DNA from: Thermoplasmatales archaeon
GTDB taxonomy: Archaea; Thermoplasmatota; Penumbrarchaeia; Penumbrarchaeales; Penumbrarchaeaceae
NCBI GenBank assembly: GCA_030595715.1
Contig: JAUVCN010000006.1
Span: 1-48,769, forward strand
DNA length: 48,769 bases
Reading direction: 5' to 3'
In this document: positions 42,148 to 48,769 of the stretch, piece after piece
Numbering within the stretch: position 1 is the stretch's first letter
How the letters are laid out: each line of letters opens with the position of its first letter
Notes under the pieces: model-generated
What the model was told of the DNA's origin: nothing
What the model saw: the letters and a program-made list of their open reading frames with translations, nothing else
Database searches by the model: none
Position numbers and translations under genes: made by a program

Positions 42148-45100
42148 CTATCGATCGCCGAAGTGGTTCAACATCCTGTCATGGACCTCTTTTTTCTCCG
42201 GATCAAGAAGGATCGATTTGGCTGCATTTATCTCCCTCATCTTCTCTTCATGGTCCAGGACCTTATTCGAATGAAGGTTCCTGTCCGGATGATATCTTGA
42301 TGCTAGGGACCTGTAAGCTTTCTTGATCTCGGGTTCCCTGGCATTCTTCTTCACTTCAAGGATATCATAGCAGTTGATCCCTTTCGGTGAGCGGGAGATC
42401 CCGAATCCTGACATTATCTCCTTCATGGTATTGTAATCACTATGATCGAGGCCTTTCTTCTTCCTGATCGTGATAACACCAATTATTGATGCTATTATCA
42501 AGATCACTGTTGCAATGACCATGATCATTATGATGGATAGCCGAACTTCAACATCTTCCTTGGCCAATGTAATATTTCCAATATCGTTTTTCTCTCCGTT
42601 GGTAAGTATAAATTGCTTTTCTATCCTTTCATAACCTTTTTTTGATACGACAAGTGTTGCCAAACCTTCTTCACCCGTTATCGAGAACCTTCCATCAAGA
42701 TCACTTCGAGTTGAATGGGTATCAATGAAAACATCAGCATTTTCTATGGGCTTTCCTTTATTATCTATCAACCGGCCCATAATAATTCCTTGTCCTATCG
42801 TACTGAATGAAAAATCAGGTTTAAGAAGAAAATTTCCTGCCAGGTCCGTGGCAAGAACTTCTACTTTATAGGTCGTGGACCGCTCCCAGTCAACATTTGA
42901 CCTTATAAACAGTCTGTTTCCATCCATGTCAAATGAAATGGGAATATTATTCACTGTGATATCGTCAACCAATACTTCCTCCGAAAAAATGATCTCGATG
43001 TCGGCATCAAGTTCAACATCAGAACCGTTGGGATCGATATATTGCATGAAAGGTTTTGTCGTGTCCACCATGATATTTATCTTTTCTTCAACAAGGTTTC
43101 CTGCCATGTCCATTCCACGAAAATGTAGAAGATGAGGTCCCTCTTCCAGGTGCTTGACATATGGTGAAGATAGGATAAATGATAGTTCCCCCTCATCAAT
43201 TCTGATATCCATAAAATCCATCGGACTACCTGTTCCATCTGCATACCAGTTGGTTTCCATCATATTCCGATTGAAGTAGATCCCATCCTCTATGTCGATC
43301 TCCAGGATAGGGATCTTGGAATCCTTGATCAAGGTGATGGGTCTTGTACCTTCATTTCCAGCAAGATCTATTACCGATACTATGAATGAATATTCGCCAT
43401 CGATGGCTAATTCGCATCTGAAATTCGTGTCAGTAATAACATCAGTTCTACCTGAGTATTCGATATGGAACTCATTTACCAGGCCGGATAATGAATCCTC
43501 TGCCATCCAGGATATGTCAAATATGCCTGAAGAAGAATATATGATCCCAGTTTGATCAAATTCAATGATCGGAGCTGTCCTATCAATGGTGAAACGAACT
43601 TCTTCGGTTGAGGTCATCCCAAGAGAGTTTACAGCTGTCAATTTGATCATATGATGGCCTTCATCTAGATACTCAAGTGATATCATCGTATCATTCAGGT
43701 TCAGATCGATCGGTTCTGAACCATCGATGGATATTGTGGTCGAGACAATATCAGACTCCATTTCCTTTATTTTCCAGGAGAGGTAGGGATCGATTCGTTT
43801 GATATACTCTCGATCTTCCGGTTTAAAAATGGTAATAATGGGGGCAGTTGAATCAGGGACCCCTTTTACCGGAAGTGATAACAGACCCTCTCCCAGATCA
43901 TTATATGCCGAGACAATGAAACTGTACATCGCCCCATCTTCAAGATCCGGGACGATCGTTCCATTCATGTCATCCAGTGTATATGCCAACAAATGTGCCC
44001 CTCTGTTCGCGCTGATATAGAGCTTGTATCCTTTGATGGCTCCCCCATATATCATCTCAGGTTCGTTCCAGTATAAGGTTACTTTTTGAGGTCCAGGTTC
44101 GATGGAAGTGATCTCTGGAGTTTTAAAAGTTGGAATGGGGGTTCTGACAAGAGGATACTTGTCAGAGATCCCAATTCCATGGAAAAGATATCTGTGATCT
44201 ACAATCCCATCAAAATCCCTGTCGGGAGTTGTGTATTCACCGTAATGATTTCCCTTTTGACCGGTGACATATACATTGAGATTGGAATCTTCCTTTATCT
44301 GGGCAGTTTCCGGATCGTAGGATCCTCCCTTCGCTCCATTGTTATTGATGAACGCATTCCAGAAGATGTTGAGGTTCCTGTTTGTCGATGAACTCTCGAT
44401 CGCATGACCTTCACATTTGGTTACTATGTTGTTGGTGATCACTCCATTGGAACATCTTGAAAAGGATAAACCGATTGAGCATTCTGTGAAATTATTTCCA
44501 TAAAGGTTGAGATCGGAGGAATCGTCAACATAGATCCCGATTCCACATTCGATCATTGCCGAGTCCTTGATGGTCAAGTTATCATCACGATACGAGTAGA
44601 TCCCGTAACTCAGATCTTCAAAGATCTGATCCTCCACTGTTAGATCCGATGAAGATCTGGTGTATACTCCTGATTCAGTGTTATGTATTGTATTCTCTCT
44701 GATCATTACATCGGAACAATAGCGTAAATAAAAGGCCCAATCCCCTTCAAATATCTCGTTGCCTTCAATGACAATATTATCACAATGATACACATCAAAG
44801 GGTCGAACAAAACGTGTTACTCCAATTTTATTATCAAGTATCTGCAGACCTTGGCAATAATCCAACTCAATATTACGAGAAAATTTATTATTTTCTATCG
44901 TCGTGTTAACATTATGATATAAAAAGAGATCATCATATTCATTATTTTTGAATTCACAATCTCGTATGGTTACGTTTCTTGATCTAATGATATAATGTCC
45001 ATTTTCCGAGTTGTTGTGGGCTGAAGATCCAGTAATTGTTAGATCGTCACAATCCCATGCATGGAGGCCGTTATTCCCATCACCAGAACCGGCGATCTCA

Positions 45101-46671
45101 ACATTTTTTAATATAATATTTTTACATTTGATCATTGGAAGACCCGATTCATTATTGAAGAACCAATCCTCAAGCGTGATATTCGTACAATTTACAAAGA
45201 AATATTGAGACCCTTCAGGGATCGGGCCGTGTTCGAGGTCCTTTCCGTTGAAGTATTGGATGGGTTTGCCGTTGAGTGTGTTATTCGTAGGTATGGTCTG
45301 TTCGATAATACCCAGATAATCCCGATAATCCGCGTAGTAACTGCCAATTTCCAAATGGAATCCATCACCTATCAGCCTGTTATTGTAATATGAGTTGAAA
45401 TAGGACCTCTTATCTGAATTGATCGTCCAGATGGATGGTAATGATCTGAACTCAGAATCAATAAATATATTCTGAATAGATTGATAAAGTGACATGGCTT
45501 CTGAACTCTCACTTTCAAAACTACAGTTGACAAATCTCAATTCATTACTATTTTCAATTGATACAGCTATCTCTTTTTCGGAATGTATCTTGCTTGAGAA
45601 AAAATCGCATTCTTCTGTCCTATCTATGTAGACAGTGGGCTGATCATAACTGGATGATATATTGACATTCCAGAATTGGAGATGTGATGATAACCGAAGG
45701 CGAAGGCCTCGGTTGGCTCCGGGCATTTCAATTAGTCTGAAAAAACCATTTTTCACTTCATTGCAATATATACCCCCATCAGAATATCCATTCTTCCCAG
45801 AAGTTACATTCTCGATGATCAGACCATCAATATCATCAAGATAAATATCATCATATTCAGTCCCGGAAAATGAAGCATTCTTAATGATCAGATCATCTGT
45901 GTCACTTATGGTGATACTGTGATATTCATTATCAATGAAAGTCACACCATTGATCGTGAGATCATCATTCCCATCTACACGAATGGATCTGTAGCATTTA
46001 TTGAAAACACAGTTGGATACTTCCACGTACTGGCTGTCATATATTATCAATCCATCGTGTGATAAAAAAGTACAGTTGTTGATATCAAATCTTTTCACAT
46101 TGTCCATATATATTCCATCATCTTCATTTTCAAAGAAACAACCATCTATGCTTATGTCATGATTTGAAAATGTAAGTGCAGATATTCCATCCACAGTGGA
46201 GAAATTGCATTCAAGGACCTCGATATCTTTGACATTGTTCATATAGATGCCAAAATCCCCTTCTTCAAATGAAATATTCCTGATAGTAATATTCGAAGAA
46301 TTAAGGAGGTAAAGACAATAATCCGTATAATATAATCTTGAGGTGTTGTATAGATGACCATTGCGAAAAATGATGTGTGAGCTCACATTTCCTATGAAAA
46401 GTCCGAAAGTTGATCCTTCCGCATCTATCTCAATATCTTTGATCATGTATGGATTTAATACTGTTCCATTTCCATCCCATCCCTCATCATCGATCAGATC
46501 TTCAAGGTCTGTCTCGTTGTTCAGGATTATTGGATCATAAGAGGTCAAGGTCCCACCGGGTGAATGGTCATTTGACCCATTCACCTCACTGGCATCAAGG
46601 TCAAAAGATTGAAACTGGAGAACGGCCATTGAAAAAATGATCATCGTTGCGATGGCGATATTTTTCCTCAT
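42148..46671 (-). CDS. Giant surface protein: parallel beta-helix, FN3/Ig modules, TM span and cytosolic J-domain
   Basis: About 1,507 residues. After a signal peptide (MRKNIAIATMIIFSMAVLQF) comes a long right-handed beta-helix of NosD/PbH1 type (about 70-830; units such as NNSNITIRNISFEEGDFGIY), an FN3 module, three Ig-like modules (WMAEDSLSG, DLAGN), a Big_5 module, a carboxypeptidase-regulatory-like module (GRLIDNKGKPIENADVFIDT), one membrane helix (IIMIMVIATVILIIASIIGV) and, in the cytosol, a 77-residue J-domain (NCYDILEVKKNAREPEIKKA, then ASRYHPDRN with intact HPD). J-domains stimulate Hsp70 ATPase. The frame stays open to 46776, but the signal peptide begins at ATG 46671. An extracellular beta-helix joined to a J-domain is very unusual. 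Confidence 0.9.
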   Translation of the reverse strand: MRKNIAIATMIIFSMAVLQFQSFDLDASEVNGSNDHSPGGTLTSYDPIILNNETDLEDLIDDEGWDGNGTVLNPYMIKDIEIDAEGSTFGLFIGNVSSHIIFRNGHLYNTSRLYYTDYCLYLLNSSNITIRNISFEEGDFGIYMNNVKDIEVLECNFSTVDGISALTFSNHDISIDGCFFENEDDGIYMDNVKRFDINNCTFLSHDGLIIYDSQYVEVSNCVFNKCYRSIRVDGNDDLTINGVTFIDNEYHSITISDTDDLIIKNASFSGTEYDDIYLDDIDGLIIENVTSGKNGYSDGGIYCNEVKNGFFRLIEMPGANRGLRLRLSSHLQFWNVNISSSYDQPTVYIDRTEECDFFSSKIHSEKEIAVSIENSNELRFVNCSFESESSEAMSLYQSIQNIFIDSEFRSLPSIWTINSDKRSYFNSYYNNRLIGDGFHLEIGSYYADYRDYLGIIEQTIPTNNTLNGKPIQYFNGKDLEHGPIPEGSQYFFVNCTNITLEDWFFNNESGLPMIKCKNIILKNVEIAGSGDGNNGLHAWDCDDLTITGSSAHNNSENGHYIIRSRNVTIRDCEFKNNEYDDLFLYHNVNTTIENNKFSRNIELDYCQGLQILDNKIGVTRFVRPFDVYHCDNIVIEGNEIFEGDWAFYLRYCSDVMIRENTIHNTESGVYTRSSSDLTVEDQIFEDLSYGIYSYRDDNLTIKDSAMIECGIGIYVDDSSDLNLYGNNFTECSIGLSFSRCSNGVITNNIVTKCEGHAIESSSTNRNLNIFWNAFINNNGAKGGSYDPETAQIKEDSNLNVYVTGQKGNHYGEYTTPDRDFDGIVDHRYLFHGIGISDKYPLVRTPIPTFKTPEITSIEPGPQKVTLYWNEPEMIYGGAIKGYKLYISANRGAHLLAYTLDDMNGTIVPDLEDGAMYSFIVSAYNDLGEGLLSLPVKGVPDSTAPIITIFKPEDREYIKRIDPYLSWKIKEMESDIVSTTISIDGSEPIDLNLNDTMISLEYLDEGHHMIKLTAVNSLGMTSTEEVRFTIDRTAPIIEFDQTGIIYSSSGIFDISWMAEDSLSGLVNEFHIEYSGRTDVITDTNFRCELAIDGEYSFIVSVIDLAGNEGTRPITLIKDSKIPILEIDIEDGIYFNRNMMETNWYADGTGSPMDFMDIRIDEGELSFILSSPYVKHLEEGPHLLHFRGMDMAGNLVEEKINIMVDTTKPFMQYIDPNGSDVELDADIEIIFSEEVLVDDITVNNIPISFDMDGNRLFIRSNVDWERSTTYKVEVLATDLAGNFLLKPDFSFSTIGQGIIMGRLIDNKGKPIENADVFIDTHSTRSDLDGRFSITGEEGLATLVVSKKGYERIEKQFILTNGEKNDIGNITLAKEDVEVRLSIIMIMVIATVILIIASIIGVITIRKKKGLDHSDYNTMKEIMSGFGISRSPKGINCYDILEVKKNAREPEIKKAYRSLASRYHPDRNLHSNKVLDHEEKMREINAAKSILLDPEKKEVHDRMLNHFGDR

Positions 46672-46756
46672 CTTACCCCTGAAGGTATTCTTGCACAGGT
46701 ATTTGACCCTATCTCCATGATATCCTTGATAGTAATGTATAGATTTACAGAACAAC

Positions 46757-46766
46757 CTTTTAAAAG
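46757..46766. promoter_or_regulatory. Palindromic TATA candidate shared by two divergent surface genes
   Basis: CTTTTAAAAG is a perfect palindrome in the 138-bp divergent spacer. Read to the right it puts transcription near 46786, 24 nt before the ATG at 46810; read to the left, near 46736, about 65 nt before the beta-helix gene. One element might drive both genes. Confidence 0.4.
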
Positions 46767-46809
46767 ACAAGTTCATTGCATTTCAAGGACCTGAAAATGG
46801 GGTGTAATC

Positions 46810-48769
46810 ATGGGATTGCAGAAGAAGATAATTATCGCATCTATTTTTGTATTGATGATCATAACATCGGCACTGCCGGTATTTGCACCGACAGATGCCG
46901 AAGGGATCGTTGAAGAGGAGGCCGAGATATTCGAGACGTTCGACCTTCCCACTAGGACCGACTACAATGGAGTTACAAGATCCGCCGGAACATTCGGAGA
47001 TTTCCTTACGATCCAGGAAGCCGTTGATGCTTCGGATGACGGTGATATTGTGAGCGTCCTTGTTGGGAACTACCAAGAAGAGGTTGTCGTGAAAAAAGAG
47101 ATCTGGATCCGGGGTATCGACGGGGCAAGGATCCTGCCTCTCTCTTTCCCTCTCAGCAATGTTGCATTCACCTTAGAGGCCAACAATGTGACCATCACGG
47201 ATATGAATGTCTCAGATTTCAACATCGGAGTGAACACAAACTTTGCTGGACACAACCTGACGGGTAATGAATTCTTTCTCAACACTAATGATGTCAGGGT
47301 CACTGTTGTCAAAGCTGACCTGCACTCCTCATACATTGTGGGAGACTTCGTTTTTGCTGAAAATGATGTGATCCGTTCTTCAGCTTTGAACTCGGTGGAT
47401 GTCTTTATCGAGCTGAACCACGACAACGAAAATTCAAGCTATACCGATATCGGGAGTTACTATTTCCTGAACAATGATTTCAGATCTTCTGCAACAGCAG
47501 GCGACTTCATAGAGTTCGAGGTCGACATCAAGGATATGCTAGGAGGTTCCCTGACCATCGGTGATTTCGTCATGATCGGCAATGACATGAAAGGCGGTGG
47601 AATTGGCCTGGACATCAATGGTGACGAGATCAGGGATCTTGAGGATGTCTCGGTGAGCATTGGAGATATGATCATTCGTAACAACCGGATCATCGATCAC
47701 GATGACGGCGGTATCAATGTCAATTACTATGATCTGAAATATCTCTCCGGAACGACCCGGGTTATTATGGGGGACCTGAACATTCTGGATAACGAGGTAA
47801 GGACCACCGGATCATCTGAATCCATCTACATCAGCAATTATGCCAACTGGATATACATGTATGATGAAGCCTTTCTCCTGACAGGAAATGTATCGGTCGA
47901 AAGGAACACCGTGGAAGGTGGGAGTTACGGTGTCTTTCTCTCTTATTCAAACCTTGCCTATGATCTACATGATAATGCTCAAGCGATCACACAGAACGCA
48001 TATATCAGAGATAATACGATCCTGAGGTCCGGATACGGCATTTATCTCCAGATCCAGAATTCATATACCATGTTCAACAGTTCCTATGCTGAGCTTGGAA
48101 ATATTATCATAACAGGTAACTATGCAAACTCCACGTATAATGCAATCTATCTCTATGTTTACTATCTTGGATGTGATATGCATGATGATTCGCAGTTTTC
48201 GATGGGAGATATTATTGTCAGGAACAATGAGTTGCATGGAGCATTTGGAGGTTCCAGCTATGCAGGTATCCACCTCTACTACGAGTATATCGGATATGAC
48301 ATGTATGATAATTCCAGGGTGGAGACTGGAGAGGTTACGATCATAGATAACGATATTTGGGGATATTATGGTGTTTTGTGGGATTATTTCTACGAGATCG
48401 GTTATTATATGAAAGGTTCTTCATCTTTGACCATGGGAAATGTCAACATCTCCTCGAACAGGGTCAGAGGGGCGGATGTTGGAGTATATCTCTATTATTT
48501 CGGATATATCGGGTATAATATGCTTGACGATGCCACCATGGACCTTGGTGAATTCAAGATCTGGGACAATACCATCTGGTCAGGAAGTGATGGCCTTTAT
48601 TGGGAATATTTTGAATATTTAGGATATGAAATGTACAATGCTTCATCTTTCACCATGGAAGGTGTGATCATCGCTGAAAATACCATTAATTCGGATGGCG
48701 ATGGAATATATCTGGAAAATTTTGAATACTGGGGATATTACATGGAAGGAGAGTCATCTTTTTCGATGG
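46810..48769 (+). CDS. Exported beta-helix-like repeat protein, C-terminal part beyond window
   Basis: The frame is open from ATG 46810 to the window edge, 653 codons. A signal peptide (IIIASIFVLMIITSALPVFA) is followed by a NosD-like start (GTFGDFLTIQEAVDASDDGD, VGNYQEEVVVKKEIWIRG), then beta-helix coils with N-N-x-I/V motifs, and from about 47840 onward a regular array of 35-41-residue repeats with a conserved G-Y-x-M core (GYDMYDNS, GYYMKGSS, GYNMLDDA, GYEMYNAS, GYYMEGES) and unusually many Tyr residues. GGGGTG lies before the ATG. No membrane span or tail is seen because the end is missing; by analogy with its neighbour it may have both. Confidence 0.85.
   Translation, partial: MGLQKKIIIASIFVLMIITSALPVFAPTDAEGIVEEEAEIFETFDLPTRTDYNGVTRSAGTFGDFLTIQEAVDASDDGDIVSVLVGNYQEEVVVKKEIWIRGIDGARILPLSFPLSNVAFTLEANNVTITDMNVSDFNIGVNTNFAGHNLTGNEFFLNTNDVRVTVVKADLHSSYIVGDFVFAENDVIRSSALNSVDVFIELNHDNENSSYTDIGSYYFLNNDFRSSATAGDFIEFEVDIKDMLGGSLTIGDFVMIGNDMKGGGIGLDINGDEIRDLEDVSVSIGDMIIRNNRIIDHDDGGINVNYYDLKYLSGTTRVIMGDLNILDNEVRTTGSSESIYISNYANWIYMYDEAFLLTGNVSVERNTVEGGSYGVFLSYSNLAYDLHDNAQAITQNAYIRDNTILRSGYGIYLQIQNSYTMFNSSYAELGNIIITGNYANSTYNAIYLYVYYLGCDMHDDSQFSMGDIIVRNNELHGAFGGSSYAGIHLYYEYIGYDMYDNSRVETGEVTIIDNDIWGYYGVLWDYFYEIGYYMKGSSSLTMGNVNISSNRVRGADVGVYLYYFGYIGYNMLDDATMDLGEFKIWDNTIWSGSDGLYWEYFEYLGYEMYNASSFTMEGVIIAENTINSDGDGIYLENFEYWGYYMEGESSFSM
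47848..48769 (+). repeat. Tandem Tyr-rich repeats, 105-123 bp period
   Basis: The (Y/F)-x-G-Y-x-M landmark or its weaker forms recur near 47848, 47956, 48061, 48169, 48292, 48400, 48511, 48622 and 48733. The last three intervals are exactly 111 bp (37 residues). Each unit carries a stretch like M-G-x-(V/I)-x-I-x-x-N-x-(I/V) and G-(I/V)-Y-L-x-Y. Confidence 0.75.

Overview
The window looks like a stretch of archaeal chromosome, most probably Thermoplasmatota or a related euryarchaeal lineage. Supporting signs are an archaeal SRP54 with the GLYGQGKTTTT P-loop, a fused alpha-beta ADP-forming acetyl-CoA synthetase, TATA boxes about 25 nt upstream of leaderless starts, GGTGATC/GGAGG ribosome sites on leadered genes, and an abundance of very large secreted, single-pass proteins built from PKD/Ig, FN3, SBBP-propeller and beta-helix modules. 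I see no rRNA, tRNA, CRISPR array or insertion sequence. The lineage call is an inference from protein features only.

Layout. 1-4809: two minus-strand exported proteins; the larger (about 1.48 kb residues) has a Gly-rich, Ig-like ectodomain, one C-terminal membrane span and a cytosolic RING-like zinc domain. 5047-7107: ADP-forming acetyl-CoA synthetase. 7119-9246: a small toxin-antitoxin island with an HTH-MNT nucleotidyltransferase plus a HEPN gene broken by an in-frame TAA, then a divergent UPF0175/RHH antitoxin with a DUF3368 PIN toxin; each module has its own palindromic operator candidate. 9359-13765: an SBBP/FN3/Ig surface protein. 13771-20510, all minus strand: thymidylate kinase, PepD-type dipeptidase, an unknown helical protein, then a TPR - NfeD-like - flotillin cluster closed by a strong hairpin terminator, and an unknown protein. 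20754-22112: SRP54, which appears to lack any ATG/GTG/TTG at its conserved N-terminus. 22197-26361: two phosphate importers, each followed by a PhoU-like partner. 26358-26891: unknown protein. 27048-36603: two translationally coupled giant surface proteins. 36608-37441: a probable DEDDh exonuclease. 37558-39954: CoA-disulfide-reductase-like flavoprotein fused to rhodanese, then endonuclease III. 40162-42146: a LamG surface protein and a GIDE-domain membrane protein. 42148-46671: a parallel beta-helix surface protein whose cytosolic end is a J-domain. 46810-end: a truncated repeat-rich beta-helix protein.

How it fits together. Housekeeping genes (SRP54, tmk, nth, acetyl-CoA synthetase, phosphate uptake) alternate with a cell-envelope programme: at least seven exported proteins, five of which show the same topology of signal peptide, huge ectodomain, one membrane span and a distinctive cytosolic tail. 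The tails are not alike: a RING-like zinc knot, a J-domain, an acidic/proline tail, a K/E-rich helical tail and a duplicated 17-residue acidic repeat. This is the most unusual feature of the locus and suggests that extracellular adhesin-like proteins are connected to intracellular protein-handling or scaffold functions.
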